A DNA stretch of 64,000 nt from Poronia punctata. Its lineage: Eukaryota > Ascomycota > Sordariomycetes > Xylariales > Xylariaceae. The DNA lies in the NCBI GenBank assembly GCA_022579005.1, contig MU401602.1, positions 35,747 to 99,746 on the forward strand, written 5' to 3'. Each line of letters opens with the position of its first letter. Positions within the stretch are counted from its first letter, which is position 1. The translations under genes were made by a program, and so were the position numbers. The notes beneath the pieces were generated by a model. It was not told the DNA's origin. It saw only the letters and a list, made by a program, of their open reading frames with translations, and ran no database searches. Shown here one piece after another: positions 1-12,667 of the stretch.

Positions 1-3000
1 GGTGCTAAAAGGGAGACCAACGCGCGCGTGCCAGATAATGCCTTGGGTCGAAGAGAGTCGGGCGAAACGACTGCAGTTCCTGCTGGGGCGTTCTTTATCA
101 GAAGGCACCTACTGCCTGCATATTGGGTTTAGCAGCTGGTAGAAGCGCCTTTTTTTGGTTCCCTTCGAGGCTGATCAGGGCTGATTAGTTCTCTGTCGAC
201 CTTGTTGTTTTCTTAGGCTCGGTTGAACCCGACAGGCGGTCGTACTCCCCCGCTAGCATGGCTCCCGGTGGGTAACACGACATCTAACCATGCAACAGGT
301 GTACTACAGCACCTGTCTCCGTCACTTTAGGTCTTGCATCCCTCTTGTCCAGGAAGGGGCGGGGAGGCCTTCCGCACGTAGAGGGGTACGGCCTTGTCAT
401 TTTCTCGAGTTACCATGACGCGGATTTCTTACACGTGGGCGTGAGGCAGGCGTTTATTTTGCAATTGGCTGGTCTTTAAGCTAGCCAATTTCCTCAAGTA
501 CCTACGAGTAAGGGGATAATATCAACGCCTTTTTATAACTGCGTAGTACTAATCGGTGAGACTATGTACCCGTATGCGTAGTGTATGACCTTAGTACATA
601 CACTGGTTTTGTCCGGGCGTGCTCATTCCCTAACGTGAGGCGCGAACGATAACTCCTCGGTAGATATTTGCTTTTGGGGGGGAGATCACAGGTTCTCTTT
701 GGACAATGTACGAGATGCGCCTCGTTGCCTGTGCAGGAAAGGTAGAGAGCTTCATTTAGTGCCGTGCTGCCTAGATTAGGTCTCGGGTTCTTTTGCCTAT
801 TTGCTTTATTGGCATAGTATTCTGTACATCTCTTAGTGCAATCCTCTCTGGAACAGGTATATATGTATGTGACTAGAGGTATATAACATAGTCCAGGCCC
901 TAAATATATTATATTTTCGAGTACCCGGAAATCTATGGTATTGCTCCTAAGACCATGGAGATGATATATGCTTGGTTCTTCTGACCTCCAGCTTGTTTAG
1001 GAGATACTCCCAGTCTTGCTGGTAATAGGTACCTCGTACTTGCATAAAGGGCGCCTCGCTACTCGAACAGCAACTCATTGTCTCTCCTGACATGCATGGT
1101 CAACGCCTGATCACGACTGCTATCGATGATAAGGCGCCCAAGCCTAGCCGCTGACGTTGCTAAGTATTTGTTTGGTCCCTCCTCCTGAGCCCCAGATTTA
1201 CCGACTTCAACATCGGCACACTTGGGTGAGGCTATAGGTAGTAGATCAGAGTTGGCGTAGTTTCTTGCCTTCTTGTCCCGTTCTATGTATATAGCGATCT
1301 TTTATTATATGTATAATATATACAGTAGGCTTGCAATAAGTAAATGCTACCAGTATACGTTGCATTTATTTACTTCTACCCCTTTTAGAACAGATACGGG
1401 CCTGTTTAACAGCCTAGTCACCTCGGAACTTTGTGTTTTAAGGACTCAATATTATACATCAAGAAGTGTGTTTGTTATACATGTCTAGAGGCCTAAGAGG
1501 GTTAAGCCTGCCTACCTACCTCACAGCAAGTTACGGTTATGTCATGGTCACCAGTCAACAACGCCAGATCTCCTAGTAGAGGTATTATATGATCGTGGTA
1601 AGCACCTATAATAAAACCAAGCACAAGAATGTGTTATTCAAACATGGACTCAGGAATAAGTTCGAACCTAGCCTGTCCTGGACCCTTGTCTAGGTAAGAT
1701 CCGACCAGCCTCCTCATGCACCAGATGATGCAGATGATGCAGATCACGACGTAAATAGTATAATTATAGGGTGGGATCATTGAACAAGCCCAGCAAGATG
1801 TGTGGGCATTTGGCCAATCAACGCTTGTATGCGATGGCACCTAATGAAAAAGACCATTAAAGACAGTTCATCAGTAAGATCACTCATTTGGCGTGCGCTA
1901 GCCAAAAGGGCCAACACGTATTTTACGTGTACTAATTTTTGTGTACGTGTACATATTGTTTTGGTCGGACCTTGGACAGAGGGAACCTTTTACTTGCACT
2001 CTGTTAGTCCTTGTACATCTCCGATAAGGCTTTAACAACGATCGCCTGCATATGTATAGGTAGGTATTGACGCGTCAGCTATCTATATCGCTGCCGCTTT
2101 TAACCAATACCAATATCAAGCAGTAGAATTTTATAGACAGCTATTTGGTGTTTCTATGCTTTAGAATATGTAGCCCTACATATACTTGTATGTTCCTACC
2201 CTAATCTACTTGTACATGCACAATTAAACAGGCAGCAGGCAGCTAGCCAGCAGGCGAACTGTAAGACAAGGTTGTCGACTCGAAAGGATTAGTCTCAGAC
2301 ACACCCCTGTTTTCATGCCTGCCGCCCCAGTAATCGAAGTTTTCTAGAAACATGTACGCGCATACGACAGACTATTTACGTAGTCTATCTATAATCAGAC
2401 AAGGTTAGATAGGTAGGCAGCCCGGGTTATTAGGCACTCAGGCACTCAGGATTCTCTGCATGGTTTCGAAATGGTGTTGCTTATTGTGCATAAGCCGGAC
2501 GGCTGAGACGGCAAAGCCGATATGTAACCCTCCACTCCCTCCGCTTTCTGCATGTCCCCTTTCTTGGCTCGAGGCCCCCAATTCCTACCACGCACGCATG
2601 CAACCGTTTAGTCGTTTCTTGCCACAGCAATAATAATAATAACAACAACACTCGGCTAGAGAGAAGTTGATATCTCAGGTCTTTATAAAAGTAGTAACAC
2701 GTAGAAGTATGCATCCAGCTAACCTAGACAAGGATAGCGTATCTACATATATATCTGGTCGGAGACTATAGGCAAGAGGAGCATTATAGCCAAGACTTAA
2801 GGGATATATAACTTGGGCGCGATGCCTATACATACATAGTAGTTCTCTTGCATTTGTAGGTAGGTATATAAGATTAAAGCCTGCACATAGGTACCTATAT
2901 ATAAAATGGCGGCGCCTAGGTAATTATAGCATTTAAACTTAAGATATATATATATATATTTACATTTTTAAATGTAAATATATATAATATATAATATTGT

Positions 3001-5394
3001 ATATATATATATACATACTACCTAGTTATAGCATACTACCTTACTTTATCTAGTTGCGCTACTGTATCCACCTTTCTATTTACCCCTGCATTACGTCTAT
3101 ACTATAATTACAACTAGGCATATTCCTACATGTACACATAGGAATACTTAACCTAGTACCTACATTGTAGTATACTTGTACAACCTTGTAGAGGCGTATT
3201 TGTCCGACACTACTGGACTTAGTATATGCACAATCTGCTTATTATCGCAAGTGTACTAATTATAACACAACTAAAGCTGTAGGAATCTGCCTAGCTCTAA
3301 AGAAGGTGGTCTTGTAAGACTCTATGTGATCAGTACAAATCCGCAATAACAATTGAGTTGACTAGACTAGCATCAGCGCAGTATAGTCGTTTGACTATAC
3401 ATAAGTAGGTATATTAGGTCAGGCAGTACGCACGTGCAACAAGATCTACGTGTAGGTAGGTAGGTGCTAGGTTGTACGTCGTGGGTTAGATGTAAAAAGT
3501 AACCAGACCCGGTCATCTATTAAAGTACTTGTAAGGATATTAAACTACCTAACCTACCTACTAAGCAGTTAATCAAATGGAACCTAGTCTATTGGCTAAA
3601 CATCAGCGCGTGATTAAAGTTTTATTAACTTACAACAGACCATAACAACCAATGATTGATTATTTCCATTATGTCATGAAGCCTAAGAAGTTTGTAGAGT
3701 TGGATCCGACCTACTCATAACAAGAGTGTTTCTAAATATGTACAATTGCCGCTATTGTTTTGCTCCAAGCCTAAGGTAAGCATGTTGCTTGGCAATGTAC
3801 GTGTACCTAGGGACCTAGATGCACAATAAGATGAATTCCGATCAAGGCATCCCTGAGCATCATCTACGTCCATAACCTACCTACCTACTATCAGCTTGTT
3901 ACCTACAGCTTTCTAACCACGTTTTTCGGACCCCGGACTTGACGCCTTACTCTCCTGGCCTGCTGCATCTTGCTGCACCACGCATGGAACTTTCTTATAT
4001 TGCTCTTCTCTCTTTCCTCTGCTTCTATCATCGTCCTGTCGGTGAAGACCACGGACCGTCCTCGAGTACTGTCTATGTTCTTATCGCATGTTGAATACTA
4101 GAACTAAAAGGTACAAGTATGCATGTGTGTGTAAACCTACGTCTATCTTAATCGCCTACCCATACTAGGTACTCTATCTTCTAACCTACCTGAGAAGTCT
4201 AGGTAGTTGAGAATAGGCATACTTGTATGTTAGACTAGGCAGGGGTTTATAGTTCTATACCCACCAGTCCACCTGTCTATATTATATAGTACATTCCTAT
4301 AAACATGGACAAGGAAACACGTAGTCGTAAATAGATGATATGTACATAGTAGTCTAATATAGGCTAGCCCTCAATGTCTATCATACCTTTTATTAACCGG
4401 GCTTACTCGTATAAAATGAGAAATTTGATATGTACATTTACATGCGTATTTTTGTATGAGAAGGTGGGTAGATAGTATAATGTTGCCAAGTGCTATTACA
4501 TTACAAGTACATTAAAGTACCTGTCTACTTATATTCTATACGTAATTTAGGTGGGTAGTGCATGTGTACATACCTACACGGCACACCTGCGGCTCAGTCG
4601 CTTCTTGACGTCCCTTGTTACTATTTTAGTTACAGTAGTTCGGTGGTCACTTATGCGGCATTCCTCCCTAGTCTTGCTCCATTACTTTATTGGTGTTGTA
4701 TTATTATTTTCCTTTTCTTTTTCCTCTTTCTTTTCATATTGTCCTTCCCCCTAGGTACCTGCCTATTCCCTAACACCTATACTTGTACATTTACAGTATT
4801 TTCTGCTGTGCTGTCAACGTAGACGACCTCGGGTACATACCAGGCGACTCTATTGTGTATTACATTGTAAATGACTGTAACACAGGGTACCCAGAAATAC
4901 CTACCTGTCTACATACATATGTAGGTTGACTACTAGGCAGACCAAATTTTGCACGTTCGATACCGATTCCTACCTCCTTGCTTGAAGCCAGTTGGATTCT
5001 CCATCCAACAGCACGCCAACAGCAGACACTATACCAGCTGAGCTACATTGAGCCTCTTCATCCCGTCCATCCTCCCTCATTAATACAATACCCCATTTGA
5101 CTTGTCGTGCAGCGTGTATCTGTTTCATTACACTTCATACATCGTACTTCCCTTACGAAATCCTAAGGATATCCCATCTTCACTGCATACATACCAGATA
5201 GGCACATGCCTGTATGCCCTTTTGCTGCCTTGGGTGCTGGGTAGTATTAGTATGCCTGTAGGCTGGTAAAGCTGGAACAACGTAGGTAATCAGTCAACCA
5301 GCCGTATTACTTCGGCACGTTCATACAACTTTGCCTACCTACAATATACACAACTTCTCTTCTCATTTCTCTTCCTCACAACCCGCCGCCGCGC
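1..5394. other. Intergenic region with no recognisable gene
   Basis: No reading frame here exceeds about 90 codons and none resembles a known protein. Composition is moderate, with many short TACCTACC/GGTAGGTA runs and scattered TA-rich tracts. The first 700 bases are richer in GC and could be flanking sequence of a gene outside the window. A tRNA-like A box lies near 5036-5047 on the minus strand, but I could not fold a tRNA around it. Confidence 0.6.
2951..2986. repeat. Perfect 17-bp AT hairpin
   Basis: Positions 2951-2967 and 2970-2986 are perfect reverse complements separated by two T residues. The core of each arm is ATTTACATTT and its complement, with (TA)n outside. It sits in an AT-rich stretch with further TA dinucleotide runs to about 3015. 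It may be a cruciform-prone microsatellite rather than a functional site. Confidence 0.6.
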
Positions 5395-5409
5395 GGGGGG
5401 GGGGGGGGG

Positions 5410-5476
<67 letters not shown>
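5395..5476. repeat. Poly-G homopolymer at assembly gap edge
   Basis: A run of 15 G, a single C at 5410, then 66 G leads into the gap through one C at 5477. A 16-17 base poly-C tract lies on the other side of the gap (about 6364-6379). Runs this long are usually polymerase or assembly artefacts, but a genuine G-tract that stalls sequencing would look the same. The open frame that appears to cross it encodes only poly-glycine and is not a gene. Confidence 0.85.
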
Positions 5477-5477
5477 C

Positions 5478-6247
5478 NNNNNNNNNNNNNNNNNNNNNNN
5501 NNNNNNNNNNNNNNNNNNNNNNNNNNNNNNNNNNNNNNNNNNNNNNNNNNNNNNNNNNNNNNNNNNNNNNNNNNNNNNNNNNNNNNNNNNNNNNNNNNNN
5601 NNNNNNNNNNNNNNNNNNNNNNNNNNNNNNNNNNNNNNNNNNNNNNNNNNNNNNNNNNNNNNNNNNNNNNNNNNNNNNNNNNNNNNNNNNNNNNNNNNNN
5701 NNNNNNNNNNNNNNNNNNNNNNNNNNNNNNNNNNNNNNNNNNNNNNNNNNNNNNNNNNNNNNNNNNNNNNNNNNNNNNNNNNNNNNNNNNNNNNNNNNNN
5801 NNNNNNNNNNNNNNNNNNNNNNNNNNNNNNNNNNNNNNNNNNNNNNNNNNNNNNNNNNNNNNNNNNNNNNNNNNNNNNNNNNNNNNNNNNNNNNNNNNNN
5901 NNNNNNNNNNNNNNNNNNNNNNNNNNNNNNNNNNNNNNNNNNNNNNNNNNNNNNNNNNNNNNNNNNNNNNNNNNNNNNNNNNNNNNNNNNNNNNNNNNNN
6001 NNNNNNNNNNNNNNNNNNNNNNNNNNNNNNNNNNNNNNNNNNNNNNNNNNNNNNNNNNNNNNNNNNNNNNNNNNNNNNNNNNNNNNNNNNNNNNNNNNNN
6101 NNNNNNNNNNNNNNNNNNNNNNNNNNNNNNNNNNNNNNNNNNNNNNNNNNNNNNNNNNNNNNNNNNNNNNNNNNNNNNNNNNNNNNNNNNNNNNNNNNNN
6201 NNNNNNNNNNNNNNNNNNNNNNNNNNNNNNNNNNNNNNNNNNNNNNN
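5478..6247. other. Assembly gap (770 N)
   Basis: Continuous N. Nothing can be said about its content. It lies about 700 bases upstream of the first gene, so an upstream exon or promoter element of that gene could be hidden here. Confidence 0.99.
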
Positions 6248-6947
6248 TTTCTATCGAGGGTGGGGGCTTTGTCCAGGTGTTAAAAAAAAATCAGGGGCCA
6301 AGCAGTGCCCCTTTATACAGCGTTTGGCAACCCAGAATCATTTTCCAAACAAAAATCTCGCCTCCCCCCCCCCCCCCCCTCTGTATTTCTACAGAGTCTA
6401 TCCGGCCTCCTCGACTCGGGCCCATGGACTTTGGACGCATAATACAAGCCTTGGGATTACAAGCTAGCAATAGCTTGCACTGACGATCCCTTGGTTTACG
6501 GCCCTATAGCCGCTCACATCCGTACAACTTCATCGGCCATATTCATGGGGACTCCCGGTACCGCCTATCCTAGTCCAATATAGGGTGTATATTAGGTATG
6601 GTCTCATGTCACTCCAACCCCTTTACCTGTACATACCTATCTTTCCTTCCTCTGTTCTTCTATCCAGGATGCACTTCACTTCTTTCCATACCGTACTTTT
6701 TCCGTCTCTTTCTCTTTTCATCACCAACTAGTTCTACCTACGTCGCACCTTGGGTGATTCATATATCCATTCATATGCAACGACTGGCCCACCTACTGAT
6801 TCTTCTCCCTGTTCTCCCAACCCGAATGTTTCTCTCCTCTGTATTCGGCACTACCTACTCGAGATATGCTCGGCCGGAGCCTGGAATAGGACTAATGGCT
6901 CTTCTAGGCATAAGTTGTGTATACACATAGCTCCCAAAGTCCACAAT
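6248..6947. other. Intergenic or 5' flanking region
   Basis: Between the gap and the first confident start codon. It contains the poly-C tract and pyrimidine-rich stretches (6630-6730) of the kind often found upstream of fungal genes. An in-frame ATG at 6750 extends the downstream frame by 66 codons, but the added residues look like translated leader rather than protein. Confidence 0.5.
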
Positions 6948-9343
6948 ATGTCATACGCACCCGGCCGGCATGGTCCGCACCAGGACTTGACAAACGTGGA
7001 GGCAGAATATTGGCAAAATACTAAGAAGGCGCGGGATCAAGAGGATGCAACACTTGAGCATGACCATAGCTCACGCCAGGGAAAACTAGACCACATACTC
7101 GTCGAACTGTACAAAGAAAGGTCCCACCTGGCGGATGCTTTGAAGAATATCGATGCAACTATCGAGTATCGAAGAGAAGAAAAACAGCGTCTATCCCACG
7201 AATACGAGACAAAAAGAGCCCAACTACTAGCTGAACGTCTGGATGAGGATCGCTCCAAACAAGGCTGGTTTTCGCGTGCCCGTGTTAATACTTCGCCCAG
7301 AAAAGAGAATACGAGCACGACCACCAAGACCGAAGTAAGGGAGTCTAGGGAGAGGGTGCTGCTGCCCTTGGACCACAGTAATATCAGCTCCTCGAACCCT
7401 GCGGCGCCGGACCACGTAGTCGCCCATCCCAATCCCAGCAGTAGCTGGACCACGGTGAATAGCACTACTAGTAACCCACTACGACGGAGTCCCCATGTAC
7501 GAGATGAAAGACGCGACCATGGTGACCTTTTCGGCAACATATTTCATAACCCCGTGGAAGAAGTTACTCTGCCGCCCTTGCGGCTAGTTACCGCCGCACA
7601 TCCCAACTCGGATCGGCTTCCCCCGCCGCCTTCTCAGACAGATGCTAGAGTCGCTTATGATCCTAAACGCCCTGGAGTGAGAGCCGTAAGACCTAAGACG
7701 GACCTGCGTAGCTTGCCCCCGTTTCCTAGTGTCAAGGGTAAGTCATCCGGGGGAGTACCACTTTGATAATCTTTTTGCTGACGTGCCAAACAGGCGACCC
7801 CCCCTCAGACAGTAGGAGATCTTCTCAAGGACGCAGGTCCCTACCGAGCGTTGGCGATTCCGCTTCTCAGCCGAACAGCCCTGCGCCCGAGTCTGTCTTC
7901 GTGGTCGACCAAGACAAAGAGATCACGCGGGAGACACTAGTACTCAAGGACAATGGCCACATCATTTTCGAGCCGCCAATGTTCGCCGGCGTACCATTGG
8001 AGAGAATCGATACGAACCATCCGCTCTGGAATCCCGAATGGGAGCCTCTAGAGCAGACCATTCAGGCCTCACTCGAGAAGTGGAGAGAAAAGCACGAAAA
8101 GCTACGTCAAGACCCTTCTGCCGTCCGTCACACCATGTTCCTGGCCAACCGCCAGGTCAACCGGGGCCAGACCGTGCTCGACTTTCTCAAGGACGGACCT
8201 TTCCATCCTCTCCAGTTTGTCGGCCGCGAGATGATGGACAAGTACTACAAGACGTTTATCAACTATGACACTGTCTTCCGGTTGGTCAATATCCACGAGG
8301 AGCTCAAAAAGTTCGATCTCGACGTGACCCCCCTCCAGTGGCTACGGCAACGCATGTATGAGATCGCAGAGAAGCAAGGGGACAAGTTTAGCTTGTCGAA
8401 GACGACTCACGACCTCTATCATGATGAAAAGCTGAAATACCTGCGGGAGAAACATGGTTTCGGGAACATTGGCCGCCCGTCAGGATACAAGTTGGGCAGT
8501 AAGATGCAGGCCAAAGGTACGACGGCGGCGAAGCTCAAGCCCAAAAAGGAAACGACGGAAGCGCCAAAGGAAAGCGAGAGAGCGCGCCCTACTCGTCGAT
8601 CGATTGACAAGGTCGATGCGGATGACCAACTGCCGCGATCTACAACGACAGCAGACGAGTACCTCGAGCCGGTCACGCCGGGTCTACCGAATCCGAAACG
8701 GCGGCGTTTGAGCGGATCGATAGCCAAACCAGAGTCTCGGGACGCCCCTTCTGAACGGGAAAGGGAATCTACCTCGGATAATCTCGATTACGAAGGTTAC
8801 ACCTCACAGGATTCTTTCTCGGCCGGTCGCATCATGCAACTGGATTTCCGGCTTCTTCAGATCAAGACCGAGTTATTGTCAACGCCGGCCGACGTCACAC
8901 AGTACTGGACCTACAAACCGGACGAAGCCAAGTTTGAGCACCGCATCGTCCGAGATGAGCGTCCCAATGTGACTTGGAGTTCCTACGGTGAACCGGAAGG
9001 ATTCAGTTGCAAGCTGGGTGAGATGAAGGAGATCCATTATGCGGCAGGAAGCTTGAAAATTGTGGTGGTAACCAGCAGCCGGGATCAAGGCCGCATTCTG
9101 GTGGCTTTCAAAAGAGAGCGCACCAAGAGGCGCTTCCTTGCCTTCGCTAACAAGAAGGGAATCATTCTCATCAAGTCTTCCCCGTGAGTGACACGGCCCC
9201 CCACATCTCATTTGTATACATGCCATACGGTATATACTGTGCATAATGTGTCGGACTAACAGTGATGCCCTAGAATCAACATCGATGAGAAATGGAAAGC
9301 CATGGAACCTGAGATGGCGTCGGCGCCCAAATCGAAGGCCTAA
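6948..9343 (+). CDS. Conserved fungal protein of unknown function, coiled coil plus two conserved blocks
   Basis: Three exons: 6948-7737, 7794-9183, 9274-9343, giving 749 residues. Intron 1 (56 bp, GTAAGT...CAG) and intron 2 (90 bp, GTGAGT...TAG) keep phase. The second intron matters: without it the frame stops at 9187 and loses a 23-residue tail ending KSKA. Residues about 15-105 are charged and heptad-like, suggesting a coiled coil. Residues about 297-495 form a dense, well-ordered block running from VFVVDQ to GNIGRPSGYK. Residues 495-605 are a basic linker with a nuclear-localisation-like KRRR near 562. Residues about 609-749 form a second block containing FKRERTKRRFLAFANKKG. I recall this architecture in other Pezizomycotina proteins but can assign no function. 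The start was chosen at MSYAPGRHG because the residues before it look untranslated. A nuclear or chromatin role is only a guess from the basic regions. Confidence 0.8.
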
Positions 9344-10960
9344 AAAGGTCCGTTCCCTCAGCTGCAAGGGGTACGAGAAGCAAAAAAGCCGGCCTGTTTC
9401 TTGTGTCTTTACAAAGCTCCCCTTTCTGTTCTAGTCTCCAGTCCCGAATTCTGGGCTGGCTATACTATTTTTCGCCTTTTCGCGCCTTTGCGTTCCATCC
9501 TTGCCGGCGTTGGCGGCTTTTGCGGTCCACAGGGAGGGATACACGATATATCCCACCCTTGCAGCACTGAAGATCGGGTGACAGAGCCCTCGGGGTAATG
9601 GATCACCGGCGGCGTTTAGGGATACCTTGGTTGAAGGCGTTGGCATGCATGGCATCAAACTGCGGCATGCGTACCACTCGAAGGCGAGCCGGACTACTAC
9701 CCGGACTTCGACGGCAAGATTTGACGCCTTTTCTTTTCCCTTATTTGTTTATGGTTTTCTAAGTATTTGCTGCGTTTGGGAGTTCCTGGATTCCTGGGAC
9801 ACCTACTTTGCACGTTGCTTATGCAGCTGTCTAAAGACGATTCCCTTTGCATTTTGCGCATGAATAGACAGGGGACACTTACATTACACGATAGAGTTTA
9901 GACGGCTATAGACTTACAGCTTGCACAGGGCATACGCCGAAGTTATAGTCTCGGGAGACAGAGACATAATGATCGGGGCGAGGGCCCTCTGGTATTCTAC
10001 GATAGCTGCATGGTAATGCGCATATCGTAAGTCTCTACCGGAGAGGCGTCTTCCCCGCTTGTACAATAGTTGCGCGGCCAACGGTATTCGGGGCGGATTA
10101 AATAATGTACTACCTCTAATAACCAGAAGGGTCTTGTCGCGTGGATATGAAGACGAAATGAGCATGAGATTATAAACTTGATCCTTCCAACTGTGTTTTG
10201 TGATCAACTTATCCTTTCTCTTAATGCTTCAAGAGTCCTAACAGCCTAGGTTAGGGATAGTTAAGCTCCCTTCATTCTGGGGTGATGCTGCTATTATACA
10301 CGTAGAATGCTCATACCTACATACTTACTCGTATTAATTACAGATTCAATACGAGTAAGGCATGTAGGTGTGATCCGGATACATTATATGTAGAGGCATA
10401 AGTACTCCGTACACATCCGTTCCTTGGTCTCACCGAGCGAGGCATGTCTACTCGTATGTAAATCATTATGACCATATAATGTATGGAGTAGGTAAGGAGG
10501 TATCTAGGTTAGGAGGTAGGTATGATATTTGTAAGGTACTATACAAGTTTGATAGAGCAAGGAGCTTAGAGGCAGCTGAGGTTTTAGAAGGTTAGGTAGG
10601 TACCTACCTACTTGAGAGCTGACAGGGCCGACAGGCTGACAAGCAGACAGGCTCCCTCTCTATGAGGATAACACATGTCACGTGCTCCAAAACGTTCTGT
10701 TCAATGGCTCTTATCTGCGACACCTCTTATCTGAAATTCCCAGAGCTGGAGCAAGCAACCGTTGTTTGTCGGGGTTATCGATAATCGCAACAACGTGTTT
10801 CGGCAAGACAACTTTAAAGCGACAAACGGCCAGTTACGTACTACTCTACATTCCCAACATCGCACCCGGTGACTGTCGTATCCAAGGCGAGCTTGGTTAA
10901 TCGTTTGTCAACCGTGCAACAAATTACTAGTAGTGCAATTGACACAATCCGGTATTCAAG
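9344..10960. other. Intergenic region
   Basis: No convincing coding sequence. Short frames at 9627-9863 (+) and 9914-10207 (-) resemble nothing I know and lack splice-compatible extensions. Likely 3' UTR of the upstream gene, then spacer, then the leader of MRP17. It includes TACTCGTA motifs, TACCTACC runs (10500-10615) and an imperfect hairpin at 10312-10371. Confidence 0.5.
10312..10371. repeat. Inverted repeat built on TACTCGTA
   Basis: A perfect 12-bp arm, CTTACTCGTATT, pairs with AATACGAGTAAG across a 12-base loop. With one bulge or mismatch the stem extends outward through CCTACAT and ATGTAGG to about 20 bp. It could be a tiny foldback element or a structured intergenic site. No target duplication is evident. 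Confidence 0.5.
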
Positions 10961-11696
10961 ATGTTGTACGAACTCATCGGAATTGTAAGTTAGGCTCTCT
11001 CTTAATTGGGGTTCCCCCCGTCAGGCAAGCATTCCCACCTTTAGTTGGAATGGCCCTTTACGTGGTCAGGCAGATAATGTCTAAAGGATCGTAGCTGATT
11101 AGAGATCCTGCATAGGTCCGGCCAAACAACCTCGCCGAGGTGAGAGAGTACGTCTGCGTCAATATTCCTGTCACGTGCGACATCATCGGCTTCTCGCAAC
11201 TCTAATCACGGACGACCTCTTGTCGGGCTCCCCTCCGCGCCTTCGTCGGCATATACCTAGGTCGTCTCTATCGAGTTGCAGGCAATGAACATCGCACATC
11301 CATACACCCGCCCGCCCTTAGATTACGACACCCACCACCCAGATACAGCATATAGGTGCCTCTGATATAGAGTGAAGCTGACTTGCTACGCGCTACATTA
11401 GAATCGTTCTCGCCGCTGGCCAGCTCATCCTTCAACAAAAGGGCGTGATCCGCGGCATATCTAACTGGGGCGAATTCTCTCTGCCCAAGACCATCAGCGT
11501 ACATCAGCTCCGTCATACGACGGGCCACTACTTTGCTATGCGCTTCGACGCTAGCATCTCGACACAAGAGCAGCTCCGCCACATGTTGCGTCTCGACCCC
11601 CGCATGATTCGTCACTCGAGCGTCAAACTAGGGGACGGCAAGCTCGAAACCATGAGCCGCATGGGCGGCGTCGACTGGGAGAAGGGCACGAATTGA
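10961..11696 (+). CDS. MRP17: Mitochondrial small-subunit ribosomal protein bS6m (MRP17)
   Basis: Component of the mitochondrial 37S ribosomal subunit, related to bacterial S6. Reconstructed from three exons: 10961-10984, 11116-11147 and 11402-11696 (116 residues), with introns of 131 and 254 bp. The first exon encodes only MLYELIGI, the second VRPNNLAEVRE, and the third the bulk of the protein. Family features seen are the opening MLYEL, the central block LILQQKGVIRGISNWG, the HTTGHYFAMRFDAS strand, and the conserved tail LRLDPRMIRHSSVKLGDGK followed by LETMSR. The length matches the fungal family (about 115). Phases fit exactly (24 + 32 + 295 = 351). Because exons 1 and 2 are so short, simple frame scanning shows only the last 83 codons. 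A longer first intron or alternative donors cannot be excluded without RNA evidence. Confidence 0.92.
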
Positions 11697-12667
11697 TGCA
11701 TCATTAACCCACGCTCGGTGTGAACGAAGACGGACTCCTTCCTGTCACGTTCTTGCATATGCCCGGCGGGCGTAAATAACGATGGGTGCGAAGCCCCCAC
11801 ACGATGCTCGAACGGGGAGAGCGAACACAAAGGGGGGGGGGGTTATACAATGAGGAACCGGAAGCATTGTTTGGGCTCAATGACTTAAGAGGCCGCGTTG
11901 CTGTTAACCGTTAAGGGAGACGTCAAGCGAAACAAATACTGGCGTCACAAACATCACCACGGAAGAAGCCTTTGGCGACTCTCTTTCCCTTGTGGGAGGG
12001 ATGTGCCCTCGGCGTGTATTATTAGTATGGGAAAGGCTAGCTTGATACCAAACCGGGGCGTTTATCCTTCTTGCGGCATATTCCCTCTTCCTGCTGGCAC
12101 TTTTGCTTTGGCGGCACAGCTGATAGATGTCAATAATGTTGGACGAGTGACTGAGAGGCATCCATCCGCCTCCGGTGTATAGGCGAACATATGTACATAG
12201 ATATATTTGTAATCAATTGAGGAAGAAGGGCGGAAGCTGGGCAGGAAATGCAAGGTCCGTGTTTGGGAAGCTGTGTTCAAATAAACATAGATAGGGGGCT
12301 GTTTATTTGACATGCGCTGTGAATATCTATCTCACTTTTGCTAGAAACAGCCGAACTCGCAAGATTATTGCTAACATCGCATAGTAAGTAACCGTGCCAA
12401 AGTTGTGAGAGGGACCCTTTTAAAACGCATATTACCCGGCATGGTCGTGTTGCGTCTGTCAGACTCGCCACTGAACAGCGGCACAGCTAGGTGCTGTATC
12501 TACGAAGCTCGTCGATCAACTAAGATTGTTTCGAGGTTTCGAGACTCGGCTTAAGCGTATATGAACAAGAGAAATGGACGCGCAAGCAAACGAAGAGGTA
12601 TCTAATTTGCGGGAATGCCATACACTTCAAGAGTTCTGGCTGCCGGGGAAACCGGAAGATAATAGTC
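11697..12667. other. Intergenic region between convergent MRP17 and DCN1
   Basis: The two genes are transcribed toward each other, so this holds both 3' ends. Short frames on both strands (11898-12471) overlap each other in shadow and have no recognisable content. A G-homopolymer of 10 lies near 11833-11842. Confidence 0.5.

Noticed and set aside
4956..5050. tRNA candidate on the minus strand with A box TAGCTCAGCTGG
   Set aside because: The T-arm phrase (GGTATCGAAC) has an extra base and the 3' end does not pair with the GCTCAAT start; no convincing anticodon stem. At best a tRNA relic.
5331..6467. Long open frame across the poly-G tract and gap
   Set aside because: It consists of poly-glycine and unknown residues from N; no real coding evidence.
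7037..7540. 167-codon frame on the minus strand
   Set aside because: Lies wholly antisense to exon 1 of the unknown-function gene, which has far better domain-like structure.
6948..9343. Identification as an enhancer-of-polycomb (EPL1) protein
   Set aside because: The conserved blocks do not read like the EPcA domain; resemblance was only to a generic basic chromatin protein.
9914..10207. 97-codon minus-strand frame
   Set aside because: No family resemblance, no supporting signals; likely spacer.
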